The notes: generated from the sequence alone by a model not told the origin. Counted from the stretch's first letter, positions 12,101 to 24,827 are shown. The stretch: 64,000 bases of DNA from Alnus glutinosa (GCF_958979055.1 NC_084889.1:5472761-5536760), one strand, 5' to 3'. Numbers and translations: made by a program.

Positions 12101-14382
12101 TGTTCTTCCACAACCCCACCCCAAAAGTACCTGTAGGCTCTAGGGAGCACCAACCTCCCCATAAACTTCCAAACTTGGAATCCACCGCTATTCTCCACCA
12201 AGCTTCCCTCTCAATCCCATAACGCCACAGCCATTTGCTTAATAGAGCCTTGTTAAACACCACCAGATTTCTAATACCCAACCCGCCTTCTGAAAGTGGA
12301 GTGCACACTTTAGACCATTTCACCAAATGATACTTGAACTCATCACCAATTCCTCCCCAAAGGAAGTCTCGTTGTAGCTTCTCAATACGAGCACCTACAC
12401 TTGCCGGGATAGGAAAAAGAGACAAAAAATACGTGGGCAAGTTGGAAAGAGTACTCTTGATGAGGGTACAGTTGGAAAGCGTACTGGAATTGGCAAAGTT
12501 GGAGATGATAATGGGATAGAGGCAGCAGAAATAGGATCAATAAAGGTGTTGACGATTTTAAATATGGTGGAGTGGCAGTAGCAGCTGTGGTCATTGAGCT
12601 ACAGTTGTCTGATAACAACTTCACCATTGTTTAAGTGATGCTGAAACTGGTTGTGTTTCAGTTATGGATCATATAGTGATGTGGTGAAGCAATATAGTAT
12701 TGATTCCACTTTATAAACAAGATTTCACTATATTTCCTCTAAGTTTCAGAGTGTGATTTTCAAATCCCGCCATCACTGGGGTCCGGGGGTTATGGGTAGG
12801 GGGAAACCAACCCAATTGTGTAGCCCAGCATTTGCTGCATTTGGACCCAAAAAGAAAAAGAAAAAAAAGAAAGAATAATATTCTCTTGATGTACTTGTCA
12901 AAGAAAACATTGAGTATAAATTTAGTGAGAGACTTATATATCAGGAGAAAAACATATTAAAAAGAAAAAAGAAGTATTTTCTGCTTCTACTTTGCTTTGT
13001 TCTTTCCTTTATTTCTTTCTTTTTCTTTTTGTAATTTAATAATAGTTTTTTTTTTTTTTTTTTTTTGAAATATTCCTCCAAAAGTAAGGAAAGTGCTGGT
13101 AAATTACTTTAAAAAACAATCTGAAAATGCAACAATTTTCTTCTGTCTAGAATTACCCATCGTGTTTAGAATCTACTAACATTTACTATTAAGACTTATT
13201 TGTCCAAGAGGCTCAATAAACTTTATAATTAATTCGAGGTAAATGATCCATTTGATGACACAACCAGATAATAAGTGACAGTTCCAACGCCAAGAGGATT
13301 TTGCTAACCAGATTATCTAATGCGCAGAGACTTCTATAAGCAAAAATCCACAGGAATGTATAATGCAGCGCAATGGAAACTCAGCTAATGGAATTTTTAT
13401 GTTACTTTAAAGAATAAAAAGTTAATAAGTTAAAATCAAATGCCATAGATACTTCACTTCCATTTATTGCACTTCATTCTTGATTTATACTGAATTGATT
13501 AAAACTCAAGCATCTTTGTTCGGCAAATCATCACAGCCACTCCACTAAAAGGTGAGAAAGTAATTGGGAAATTATCGTGAATTCTAGTACATCTAACTCT
13601 AAGTTGAGGTCAATAAGGGAATAACCATATATAGATAAATGAGCAGGATATAATCTAAGCAACTGATGAAAATTAGAACCTTTTCTTTAGCAATCAACAG
13701 TAGATCAGTTCTGAGTTTAAAATTATTTTCTATAAAAAGGAAGAAAGGCAAATAGGTACAAAAAAGTAAGATAACACATGCACTCACCAAACCATCCTCT
13801 CGACTCAGCAACACTCCAATAACTCTGCGCCTCACTACGAGGACCAGCATCTTTCCGAGTCTCTCCACCACTAAACAAAAGCAAAGCTGCATCATCTTTG
13901 GCTGCAATGTCAACTCCCTCTTGTATGTGTCTCACAAACGTAGCAGCTTGGCCAGGATTCTTCTGATAAGACTCCAAAAACCATGAATCCTCCTCATCAG
14001 CTTTCCCACAGCTACTAGTATATACAGAATGCCCGGCAACCATTACAAGATTGTGAAGCTTTGGAAATGGATAGTTCTCCGAACCCACATCAAGTTTTCG
14101 GTAATTACTCGTCATCCGGTAGTGGCTCTCATATAGAGACAGAACGATGAGAGCTGTGATCCCAAGTGACAGGGAGATGATGACAAATAAAAGTGGGTGC
14201 AGCTTATAGTAATACTGAATACGGGTTCCGAAAGATTTAAGCATTTTGATGGGATGAAACGGTGAATTCTTATGCTTTCGGGCACGTCTACTGATTCCTG
14301 ATTCTAAATCAAAGTCAGCGGCTCTTCGGTATGCCTGGAAGGACTTGGGGCTCACAGAAGACCCAAATGGAAAATTGTTCAT
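9144..14382 (-). CDS. DUF218 (YdcF-like) single-pass membrane protein
   Basis: Three coding exons on the minus strand, 14382-13788, 10388-10264 and 9473-9144, join in frame to 349 residues. Residues 1-60 are basic and polar; residues about 64-84 ([21 protein letters not shown]) form one membrane segment. The rest matches the DUF218 family: [13 protein letters not shown] opens the Rossmann-like domain, followed by [17 protein letters not shown] and a C-terminal half with [20 protein letters not shown] and [11 protein letters not shown]. Plant and fungal relatives are annotated only as uncharacterised DUF218 proteins; bacterial YdcF-like members are linked to envelope functions, but no activity can be assumed here. 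Intron 1 is 3.4 kb because it contains a LINE insertion; intron 2 is 0.8 kb. The coding frame is intact. A tandem array abuts its 5' side. Confidence 0.88.
11126..12483 (-). mobile_element. 5'-truncated LINE inserted in DUF218 intron 1
   Basis: The insertion is bounded by a perfect 15-bp target duplication, CTGGAATTGGCAAAG, at 11111-11125 and 12484-12498. The minus-strand 3' end runs through ...ACTTATTACTTATC into a poly-A tail (poly-T at 11126-11135), typical of plant L1-class elements. Minus-strand coding at 12440-11829 gives the region after the reverse transcriptase core ([33 protein letters not shown]). At 11798-11244 the zf-RVT domain follows ([28 protein letters not shown]). Both stretches are in one frame, separated by a single in-frame stop. 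The endonuclease and catalytic reverse transcriptase parts are missing, so the copy is dead on arrival. It lies in the same orientation as the host gene. Confidence 0.92.
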
Positions 14383-14500
14383 GATAATACGAATCCAGCT
14401 TATGGGTTTGGAGAGGGAGTGGCATTAATCATACCCAATTTGCAATTTAAACAAATAAAGCATTGGGATCGTGGATTTTTTGATTCAGACATCAGAAGTA
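14383..14500 (-). promoter_or_regulatory. Immediate 5' flank of the DUF218 gene
   Basis: About 118 bases separate the start codon from the tandem array. No TATA box in a convincing position is visible. The promoter probably lies partly inside the adjacent repeat units, which contain AGCCCA/TGGGCT motifs known from plant housekeeping promoters; this is inference. Confidence 0.3.
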
Positions 14501-15850
14501 CCAAATAATCACACAAGAATATAGAAAGTTCAACTACGTCCATATCATATGCTAGTGATATTACAAATCAATTCCTCAGTAGGAAATTTTGCAGCTTGCG
14601 GAAAAGAAATTAATCATGTGCAGGAAGGATCCAAGAGAGCAGAACCAAATGGATTTGTGAGGGAATTGGAAAAAGTAAAGCCGAGCAAGAAGAGGACTCA
14701 CCCACAAACTTTGTGAGATCTGGCGTGTTTAGTACTACTGAGACGACTCGGAGTATTTTGTTGGGAGATGGCGCTGGCTGAACGGTATTACTGAGAAGAT
14801 GATGAGTTTCAGAGAAATGTCATTTAGATTGTCCGCACAGAAGCCCAAAATTGAGGCCTTTATGGGCTCTACTGACTTGGGTCAGAATCAGAATAACGAG
14901 AATGTAAGTACCAAATAATCACTCAAGAATATAGAAAGTTCAACTACGTCCATATCATATGCTAGTGATATTACAAATCAATTGCTCAGTAGGAAATTTT
15001 GCAGCTTGCGTAAAAGAAATTAATCATGTGCAGGAAGGATCCAAGAGAGCAGAACCAAATGGATTTGTGAGGGAATTGGAAAAAGTAAAGCCTAGCAAGA
15101 AGAGGACTCACCCACAAAACTTTGTGAGATCTGGCGTGTTTAGTACTACTGAGACGACTCGGATTTCCTGAGGACCTCGTTTGTTAAACAAATTGTTAAT
15201 TCGTCAGAGACTCGGAGTATTTTGTTGGGAGATGGCGCTGGCTGAACGGTATTACTGAGAAGATGATGAGTTTCAGAGAAATGTCATTTAGATTGTCCGC
15301 ACAGAAGCCCAAAATTGAGGCCTTTATGGGCTCTACTGACTTGGGTCAGAATCAGAATAACGAGAATGTAAGTACCAAATAATCACTCAAGAATATAGAA
15401 AGTTCAACTACGTCCATATCATATGCTAGTGATATTACAAATCAATTGCTCAGTAGGAAATTTTGCAGCTTGCGTAAAAGAAATTAATCATGTGCAGGAA
15501 GGATCCAAGAGAGCAGAACCAAATGGATTTGTGAGGGAATTGGAAAAAGTAAAGCCTAGCAAGAAGAGGACTCACCCACAAAACTTTGTGAGATCTGGCG
15601 TGTTTAGTACTACTGAGACGACTCGGATTTCCTGAGGACCTCGTTTGTTAAACAAATTGTTAATTCGTCAGAGACTCGGAGTATTTTGTTGGGAGATGGC
15701 GCTGGCTGACCGGTATTACTGAGAAGATGCTAATTCGTCAGAGACTCGGAGTTCCAGAGAAATGTGGTTTAGATTGTCCGCACAGAAGCCCAAAATTGAG
15801 GCCTTTATGGGCTCTACTGACTTGGGTCAGAATCAAAATAACGAGAATGT
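14501..15850. repeat. Three-unit tandem array of about 410-475 bp repeats
   Basis: Units start at CCAAATAATC: 14501, 14911 and 15375. Units 2 and 3 are identical over their first 330 bases and encode the same 70-codon chance frame; unit 1 is slightly diverged. Unit 1 is 54 bases shorter: between two copies of GACTCGGA, a segment present in units 2 and 3 is missing. Unit 3 carries a partial extra copy of the TAATTCGTCAGAGACTCGGA segment near 15730. Each unit also has an ATG-led stretch ending in a good donor-like AAT/GTAAGT (units 1 and 2), so a duplicated first exon is possible, but no continuation was found. Confidence 0.9.
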
Positions 15851-16577
15851 GTGTGAATAGGCATAAACCGATAGGCCACTTTCAACTATGCTTTGATTCT
15901 AATAAGTGGGCTTCCAGTGATTGATCGTGATTCGTGAAAGACCAAATCATGTTGAATATTCAAGTACCCTTTCTGCTGAGCTGTCGATGGGCTGGGTTTG
16001 GGCTTGTCATGGCCCAATTTTGTACTTTTTTTGGGGGGGTTTAATATGTGGGCTTTTTGAGGGTGGTGTTTGATTTGGTGCCCACTTGTTTTAAGGAGTA
16101 TACGTCATAGGTGGCACGTGGATGTGGCTGGATGTTTGGGGGAATATGGTCATCTTCTCAGTTGTTTCACCGACCAGGATCCTCTCTAGTCGAGAAAAGC
16201 TCAAAAAAGAGCCGGCCAATTATTATCAAGAATATATTTTTTTGTAATTTCACAAACTCAACAGGAGCCTGGAGGATCCTGTTGCTTGTTTCACTTCTTC
16301 CTTTAAAGCAACATTTTTGAATGATAAATGGAGACTTGACGAGCGACGGAAACGTAGACTGGTGTATGGAGACATGCGCCAGTCAGTCGAGTTGACAAAA
16401 AATATGCTCATTTTCTTTATTGACAATTTACGCAACAAATTCATGTCGATCCCAATCTGAGGAGAACAATTGTGAAACTTTATATTTGACTAATTTATCA
16501 AAATCTCAAACCACAAGACCAAAAATACATTTATTCTCAAATAAATAAATAAAACACAAATGTATAATTATGAAATG

Positions 16578-16620
<43 letters not shown>

Positions 16621-17421
16621 AGTAAAATGTAACCTTAAGGTTTTAATATGTCTTTATTTTATTTTATTCCACTTTTTATATCATTAAATTTTTCTCATAT
16701 AATAAATATGATTTGGCAACCAACGTAAAAGATACCACCTTATATATAGTATATTTTAGCGTGAAAAAAAATGTTTCAGATTTTTATTTTTATTTTATTT
16801 TTCATTCAAAGGGGGAAAAGGGCAAAAAAAAAAAAAAAAAAATTGTTTCAGAATTAGTGTATATATGCTCAATCATGATGTTAGAAATATTCAGAATTAT
16901 TCCCTTGTTTGCCTGTTATCAAAATCTGATTCTACATATTGTGATAATTTCTCATTCATAGACTAAATGAGATACTAATTTATTCTTTTGTATGATTTAA
17001 TTTTATTCGGTAAGATTTTGCATTAATTTTCTGATTGTATTTTTTTTTTTTTTTTTTTTTGACCGTGACCTGCGTAATTCAACTACAAACAGACAATAAG
17101 AATCTAAGAAAAATGTATTCTAGCTTTTGTTTACAAAATTTAATGGAGTGTTTTTTTTAACCTTTTATTTAGCTACTTTAGCCTAAAATTACAAATAGCT
17201 AATCAATTGATAATGCTCTAATATGAATTTCATATATTAATACTGATTTTATCTAAGACATTAATTAGCGATAAACAACGTGTCATCTCTAATATATTAG
17301 TATTAGCATTAGCAACGACCAAAATGTTTTCCCTAAACATATTAATAATGTGTCATCACTAACATGGATTTCAGATATTAGTATTAATTTTATCTAAGAC
17401 ATTAGTGACGGCAGAGATGTC
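15851..17421. other. Repeat-rich intergenic DNA left of the CACTA element
   Basis: This stretch has no supportable gene. It contains a TA microsatellite (16580-16618), A and T homopolymers, the dispersed repeat at about 16466-16580 and, at about 17220-17421, degenerate repeats with ATATTAGTATTAATTTTATC cores into which the CACTA element inserted. Confidence 0.6.
16466..16580. repeat. Dispersed repeat shared with 33456-33567
   Basis: The stretch starting AATTGTGAAACTTTA and ending CACAAATGTATAATTATGAA matches 33456-33567 with scattered differences. In both places it leads into a TA-rich microsatellite. It is non-coding and its class is unknown. Confidence 0.75.
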
Positions 17422-17449
17422 TTCTACAAAAAAAATGGGATTTCTGGAC

Positions 17450-17850
17450 GGTTTTAAACCGTCCGTAAATCCGAAAAAACCGTCTGGAAAAAGTTCCAGA
17501 CGGTTTTTTATGGACGGTTTAAAACCATCCAGGATAATTGGTCGGTAAAAAATATTGCGGACGGTTTTACCCGAACCGTCCGCAATTTCGGACGGTTTTA
17601 AAAAAACCGTCCGTAATCTTTTTCGGACGGTTTTTCTAAAACCGTCCGCAATATTTTGCGGACGGTTCGGGTAAAACCGTCCGAAAAAGATTGCGGACGG
17701 TTCGGGCCGAAACCGTCCGTATCTATTTACGGACGGTTCGGGCCCAAACCGTCCGTAATTTTACAGACGGTTTGGGCCCGAACCGTCTGGGATTTATATA
17801 GGCTTTTACCGAATAATTCTAGACGGTTTGGGCCCAAACCGTCCAGAATT
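17450..17850. repeat. Left subterminal palindromic repeats of the CACTA element
   Basis: About a dozen GGACGGTTT / AAACCGTCC motifs alternate in direct and inverted order, many as near-perfect palindromes around TTAAAA or GGGCCC-like centres. In En/Spm the subterminal repeats bind TnpA to pair the ends; that role is inferred here. Confidence 0.85.
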
Positions 17851-17924
17851 ATTATTTTTTTAAAAAAATTAATATTTAAAAAAAAAAAAAAAAACCTAAT
17901 ACAACATTTTCCAATCCATTTCCG

Positions 17925-18060
17925 AAATCCCAAATTCAAATCTAAATTCAAATACAAATACAAATTCAAATTCAAATCCAAATCTATTTCCAAATTCAAA
18001 TCTAAATTCAAATACAAATACAAATTCAAATCCAAATCTATTTCCAAATTCAAACAACTC
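17925..18060. repeat. Low-complexity AAATTCAAATC tandem repeat
   Basis: Short units of CAAATTCAAAT and CAAATACAAAT are organised in two larger copies of about 60 bases, each starting near TCCAAATCTATTTCC. The tract lies inside the CACTA element, downstream of its genes. Confidence 0.8.
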
Positions 18061-19253
18061 ACAACATAACAATAGTCCAAATAGCTTACATATTTAAAAC
18101 ATAATTAAACAACTCACAACGTAACCTATTACAGAATTCAAATATAAATACATAACTAAAAATCCAAAAATATTAAAACAAGTTGTTTCCATACACAATT
18201 ATAATCATCAATGCATGCAAGCCGGCCCATAGGAGAATTAATCTGATTTACGACCTGTGTGCATTGCTTGCTTCAACCATCTTGTTCATTTCTGCTTCCA
18301 GTGTTTGCTGCAATAGGTATACAAATATCAAATTGTTAGGTAAGAATCATCTTAATGAAGTTATGATTAACATGTTTTTTTTTTTCTTGAAAAGATGATT
18401 AACATGCCATTAGGTGAAAACTAAACACAAGTAATGAGAAGGCGTTTAAAAGTTTTGTACAAACAAGCCTATCTCATCATTTGAATATAAAGCAACCGCA
18501 TAAATCAAACTAGTAGCATCAGCAGTTCACTCTTGTGTAAAACTTTGCATACCAATTCATCTTTTATCACTATGATTTTACCCATTTCCATGCACTGTAA
18601 GCCTAATATCTGTTTCTTAATAGTACATATTTGAAAACAAATTACATATACTCATCATGAACCATAAAGCACTCCAATCTGTATCATTTTTAACTTGAAA
18701 AAAAAAAATACAGATATATATATATATCTGTATCATTTTTAATGCACTCCAATCTATAACACCCCCACATTAGCTTCACCACTGCCATACAGCATTGTCA
18801 CTATAAAAACCACTATAAAAACATAATTTGGAGGATCCCATCAGAAACGCTACTCTGAACCCATAAAAGTTTTGGTCCAACAATATTGACCACCCTGTAT
18901 GCAACAAAAGTACACACATGACTCACCCACTTGATGAATGTCCCAAAACAACAATTAAAAGTTGATGATGACAGTAGTCTAAAACCTACCACACAATAAA
19001 AAAAAAAAATGAATTAATTAATTAAAAGAAAAAAATGATACATATAATTGTTTGACGACGTTTTCCCCCAATAACTAAAAAGACATGTTGACGAGAATTC
19101 CAATATTCAACCTAAGCATATAATAGTTAACACAAACTCTTAACTATTAGCATTCATCTTTAACCATAAATTATTCTAGTGAAATTTGAAATAAAAATAT
19201 AACAATCCCAATGAACAGTAAGAGGGGACAATTAGTGACTGAAGATGGCAAAG
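18061..19253. other. Non-coding 3' part of the CACTA element
   Basis: AT-rich sequence without a supportable gene lies between the stop codon of the TnpA-like gene and the left subterminal repeats. A TA microsatellite occurs near 18715-18730. Confidence 0.55.
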
Positions 19254-21142
19254 TTAAGTGTAAACCAAAACATCACCTTCTTCGTTGTTTCCCATTGATG
19301 ATTGTTTCTCTGCCATAATCAAGGCTACCATACGTTTGACAGCTGCAAGCTCTTCCTGTTGTGCTTCGTACAAAGTCTTCAAACGTTCCATCTCAGCAGC
19401 CATTTCTTGTTCTTTGGGAGTAGGCCCACTAGAGATCGATCCTTGTCCGGAGGTATAAGAGGTGGATTTACCGGGAGTCGGCCCTAGCCCTACCCCGCGT
19501 ACACGACCGGGATGTTCTCGTCCTAGCACTTGTGCACACGCATCGTTATGCGACCAATAGATTGACCCCTGTGAACACACTCGTTCTGCAGGCGACTGAT
19601 TTATAATAATTTCTCTTATCTTCTCCTGCACAAAACATCCAAGGGTGAGAATTTGAACCTAGAACTAATATTTTGTATTTACCACTTACGATAGTTTCTC
19701 CAGCCGCCGCATTCACAGGGTTCCCATCTTTCTTCGTGTGCGAAACAATGAACATATCATCTCGGTTCGGTGTTTCTCCTATGTCTTCCTCCTGCAATAT
19801 CATTAACATTATCAGTTATAAGCATATTATATTACCGCAGTGCGTACAAGCAGTTAACGTTTATCTATTAGACGTACCATTTCTCGTGCAACCTGTGCGA
19901 TGCTCTTCGATCCCAAAGTGTGAAGAAGTGCGTTTTGGCCACGGCTTATCTTGGACTTCAACGCTCTCTCCTATAAATTTGGTAATGTAAATATGTTGAT
20001 TTATTCTACAAAGAAAAGACCAATAAGAAATACATTAAAATACCTTATCAGCCGAAGACAACCACGTCTCAACTTGCATTTCGAAGTCTTCTGCATCGAA
20101 CACTGGCGCTGGTGAAGCCCTACTGACCACAGATTGTACGGTATCACCTTGTTTCAACTTTAGACTCCTCTTCACCTCGTACCTGTGTTGCCTTCTTTTC
20201 TTTGCTAGGTCCATCAACGTTAATCTTTTTATGTGCGCAAGTAGGTGAATAGGCTCAAAATAAAATTTTTGCTACACAGAAAATGATATCCCATATCTTA
20301 ATTAATTGGAAATGTAAGACTACAAAACTATAAATAAGAAATTATTGACATGGAAATAGAAATTTTGTTACCGTTAGGGTGCGCCACATATCTTCCTTTC
20401 CTTCCAATGGTAATGTCCTCCAGTTACCATGCAGCTGTACGAATTTACCACTTCTTATGATCTTCCCACAAATTCTTCTAAATTTCTCAACCCCCGGGCC
20501 GGTTGGTTGGTAGGATAGGTTGAATTCGATCACCACCTTTTCCCCATCAGGTATGTGCCATATGTCCTTAGGACTACCAACAGTCCTAACATTCTTCCTA
20601 CCCTGCTCATCTGCAACTCATAAAAAAAATGTTAGTCACACTTGATTATTACTATAATAGTAAAAGATTACTAAAGTGTTTGACTACCATCAAATATAAA
20701 AATAATTCATACCTATTGTGTAAACTTTCCCATCCCGTAATATACGCGGCACCCGAGTAGTACCACTATGTTGTGAAGTCTCGGGTACTGATTGTGCTGA
20801 TGATCCAAACTCCATATCAGGTGCTACACATTGTTCAGAATCTACAACCCCTTGTGTCTCGTTAGGGTCCTGTGTCGTTTCGTTTGACCCTACAACCGGT
20901 TGGTCATGTACTATATGCTGAGAATGTGCTGCCCCTTGTGTCTCGTTAGGGTCCTGTGTCGTATCATTCGATCCTACAACCGGTCGCTCATGTAGTACAT
21001 ATTGAGCATCTACGCCCCCCTGTGTCTCATTAGGGTCTTGTGTCGTATCGTCCGACCCTACAACCGGTCGCTCACTCGGTGTGCGGTCTATAGGCGTCCA
21101 AAAATCCTCTCCTGGTCGCCCCATTCTTTGTTTAGGGGCCAT
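19254..21142 (-). CDS. TnpA-like protein of the CACTA element (Ptta/En/Spm family)
   Basis: Six exons can be joined in one frame to 488 residues: 21142-20713, 20610-20372, 20271-20044, 19970-19875, 19791-19690 and 19625-19254. The N-terminus holds three tandem copies of a RPVVGSDDTTQDPNETQG-like 18-mer (residues about 25-105). The middle (DIWHIPDGEKVVIEFN, QPTGPGVEKFRRICGKIIRS) and the ELF-THTKK-like block (DDMFIVSHTKKDGNPVNAAAGE) fit the plant Ptta/En/Spm transposase family. The C-terminus is a predicted coiled coil (EQEMAAEMERLKTLYEAQQEELAAVKRMV). In En/Spm the second protein binds subterminal repeats; that role is inferred. The exon 4 donor was chosen by frame (TAC/GTCTAA); an upstream GT would break it. 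No internal stop was seen. Confidence 0.8.
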
Positions 21143-21277
21143 GTCTACCTACAAACACATGAAAATTGGTCACATTTAATAGTAAATAAAAGTATTCAAT
21201 ATTTTTTGCAACACAAACGACATGCAAAGAAAATAAAAGTAAGACGACTATAAGTCATTCTAGACAACATACAATTA

Positions 21278-24200
21278 TTATGGTACTTGTGTGGCTGGTA
21301 CATCCGCACGTGCACAATCAATGTCATCAAAACCAACGTCACCCGTTACGTTGACGTTGAACGGCTCGTGCTCATGATAACTGTCAGCCTCAACATAATC
21401 ATCACTTTCACCACTTCCAACATCGTACACATTTCTAGGTTTTGTCCTTACAGCAACAGCCCAATTTGGATTTTTAGGATCCTCGACATAATACACCTGC
21501 GATACTTGATTTGGTAGTACGAACGGATCATCGGTTACTCGCGCACCCGTGTGTATTAGGTTCTTGAAATTAACAAGATCGAATCCATATTCGTCTTTTT
21601 TGTATCCCTTATTCGGTTGAATGTCGGCCCAATCGCACTTGAAAAGCACATACCGTGTCAAGTCGTAGTATGTAACCTCGATTATTCGAATGAGCTTACC
21701 GTAGTAGGTGGGACCATCTTCAGTGGTGACACACAGTCCACTGTTTTGACTTTTTTTTTCTTCATCGACATTCAGGGTGCGGTATAACACGCCATTAACC
21801 ACATACCGCTTATATTCTACAGCATCAGACATTGGGCCTTTAGCATGACTTATAAGTTTCTCTCCCAATGTCCTTCTATCCGCCTCAGCCAACTTATCAA
21901 CCTGTGATTTAGACACATTGTTTAATCCGTGTTTCATGATGCTTTTATAGGCAAATAATTATTCAAACCAACAATTCTCTTACGTATGACTTGTACCAAC
22001 TACAGAATTGGTCCCTCTGTTGCTTCTCCAACTGTTGATGCGAGATACGTTCCCGGTTGTTTTGTTCCATTAGCGACTCCATGTGCATCCTATACGTCAA
22101 CAAAAGATGTATAGGTTACTTTTCATTGTATTTAGAGGCGTATAATACGTATTTACTAATGTCACTCACGTGCGAAATTGAAGGAAATCGTCAGAGTTGA
22201 ATAAAATATATCGGTGTGCTTGCTCAAACGTGATATTATCAAGTTTTATCCAATTGGTCGCCCCTCTCGATTCCTCTTGGTGTCTTGGGGCCTTATTGTG
22301 GACCGTTGGCGCGTTCACTAAATATCGCGAGCAAAATGTCAACAATTCATCTGCAATGTAACCCTCTGCAATAGACCCTTCGGGTGCGGCCTTATTACGA
22401 ACGGTACGTTTATATCTACCAAGGCACCTACATTAAAGGCAGACCATGAGACCATCACATAAGACATATATATTGTAATAGGTAATTCGGTTGAACAAAT
22501 GTCAAGTTCACAGAATTTTAACATTACCTCTCAACGGGATACATCCACCTGTAGTGTACCGGTCCGCCCAGTTTGCATTCACGTACTAAATGTATGATTA
22601 CGTGTACCATGGATGTAAAAAAACCCGGAGGGAATATTCGTTCCAATTTGCACAAGATTATGGGTATTTGATTCTCTAGACGATCCAGATCTTCCCCCCT
22701 CAGTGTTTTTGAACAAATATCCCTAAAGAACCCACATAGCTCAATCAAAGGCCTCACAACATCATCCGGTAAGTTTCCTCGAAGTGCAATTGGCATGAGT
22801 TGTTGCATGATTATGTGATTGTCATGACTCTTCAAACCCCCAACAGTACATTCCTTGAGCTTGACACAACGTGATACATTTGAAGAATATCCATCGGGCA
22901 CTCTAACATCATGGAACACTTGCAGGAAGTCAGTCTTCTCTTTTTTCGTCATTGTGAAACAAGCTGCGGGAAAATATGTTTTACCGTTTTCCGCGATAAA
23001 TGGCCAGAGTTCTGGTCTCAATTTCATCTTACGCAAGTCTTGACGTGCTTCGTGGTTGTCTTTGGTTTTACCGCTCATGTCCAATAGCGTGCCAAGTATG
23101 TTATCAACCACATTTTTCTCTGTGTGCATCACATCAATGTTATGGCGTAGTAATTGATATTTCCAATAAGGCAAATCATATAATACACTTCGCCTCTTCC
23201 AATCTACTTCCCCAACCTGCAGCTTCTGCCCGGTCCTTGCCCGATTGACAACACACTCTAACTGGCTCATGATTTCATCGCCATCCGGCACTTTGGGAGG
23301 ACCAACCATTTCCTGCGCACCGTTGAATCGTCTCTTGTTTCTTCTCCATGGATGATCCGGAGGCAACCATCGCCTATGTCCCATAAAGCAGAATTTTTTA
23401 CCATAAGTTAGCCACGTTGATTGAGTTTCATGCCTACAACAAGGACATGGTTTCCGGCCATGTGTACTCCAACCTGACAAATCACCGTATGCCGGGAAAT
23501 CATTTATTGTCCACATCAAGGCCGAATGCATTGTGAAATATTTTTTCGATGTTACATCAAAAGTTTCTACCCCTTCTTCCCATAGTTTTTTCAACTCACT
23601 TACAAGGGGTGCTAGATACACATCTATATTCTGTCCTGGTGCATTCGGACCAGGGATAATCAAGCTTAACATAAAATACGGTTGCTTCATGCACATCCAA
23701 GGAGGCAAATTGTAGGGTACTAACATTACCGGCCAAGTACTGTGACTAGAGGACATGTTCCCAAAAGGATTAAAGCCATCTGCCGCTAAACCAAGCCTCA
23801 CATTTCGCGGGTCTGATGCGAATACTGGGTAACGTGAATCGAATGCCTTCCATGCTTCTCCATCGGCCGGATGCCTCAACACACCGTCTTTTGTACGGCC
23901 TTGAGCGTGCCACTTCATATGTGGCGATGTATGATGGGACATAAACAACCTCTGCAGCCTTGGTATTAGAGGAAACCAACGCAACACTTTGACCGGCTTT
24001 TTTTTCAAACTTTTTGTCGACCCATCTTCATTAGTTAAGTCATCCTTCCACCTGGACTCATTGCAGAATGTACATTTGTCCAACTTTTCATTTTCCCTCC
24101 AAAACAACATACAACCTTTGCGACAAGCTGATATCTTCTCATACTCAAGGTCCAAATCTTTCAAGTACTTTTTTACCTCGTATGTGTCTTTAGGCAAACT

Positions 24201-24827
24201 TGTGTCCGGAGGCATCAGCTCATTGATGAATTCAAGCAACATGGAGAATGATGTATTGCTCCAACCGCTCATACACTTAATACTATATAGACGCACAATA
24301 GCTCCCAATTTGCTATGTTTTGTATTTGCATGGAGTGGCGTATCGGCATCCTTTAGCAATTCTTCTAACTTATTCGGCACCCTGTTAGAGTCGTCAACCG
24401 CAACATCCACAGACTCGGATTCGGCTTCGGCGTTAACTCCCACTTCAGGCCCACCGACTTCTACACAAACATCGTGCATCGCAAAAACGTCAGTAAGCAT
24501 GTCTTGCATCCCACTGGACCCCCCAGTAAGCATGTCTTGCATCCCACTGGACCCCCCCCGTTCATGTGTTGTCTCGTTATGAATGGGAGGGACAGGTAAT
24601 TCCCCATGCATTATCCACTCAGTGTAACCCTCAATAATCCCGGCACCTGACGTTAAATGGGCAAATACAACTTCACAAGACCATGATTTGCCCAACAAAC
24701 ACTTCTTACAGGGGCACACAATGACCCCTTGTCTACTCTCATGTTCACGTGCAAATTTCACAAACGCCATAACTCCGCGAATATACTCTCGCGAACTTCG
24801 TGGCAACTTCATCCAACTCTTATCCAT
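21278..24827 (-). CDS. CACTA transposase (TNP2/TnpD class)
   Basis: Four exons, 24827-22528, 22427-22170, 22089-21984 and 21901-21278, join in frame to 1095 residues. The N-terminus is a transposase-associated domain (MDKSWMKLPRSS..., CPCKKCL, H, GYTEWIMHGE). The TNP2 core follows, with LEYEKISACRKGCMLFWRE, the CTFCNESRW and CPCCRHET zinc-type pairs and the YWKYQLLRHNIDVMHTEKN motif. Then come DUF4218 (CTVGGLKSHDNHIIMQQLMPIALRG ... GGPVHYRWMYPVER, continuing RYKRTVRNKAAPEGSIAEGYIADELLTFCSRYL) and a C-terminal DUF4216-type region. The start at 24827 begins exactly at the TAD domain; an in-frame ATG at 24920 is possible. An 11-residue segment GGSSGMQDMLT is tandemly duplicated. No stop or frameshift was found, so this copy may be active. 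Confidence 0.88.

Noticed and set aside
14959-15635. Two identical 70-codon ORFs 464 bases apart
   Set aside because: They lie in the tandem array and repeat because the DNA repeats. The peptide has no domain and unit 1 does not keep the same start.
20690-21142. Stand-alone 150-residue ORF with 18-residue repeats
   Set aside because: It is exon 1 of the six-exon TnpA-like gene and not a separate gene.
23989-24582. 197-codon ORF on the + strand
   Set aside because: It is the antisense shadow of the CACTA transposase exon 1.
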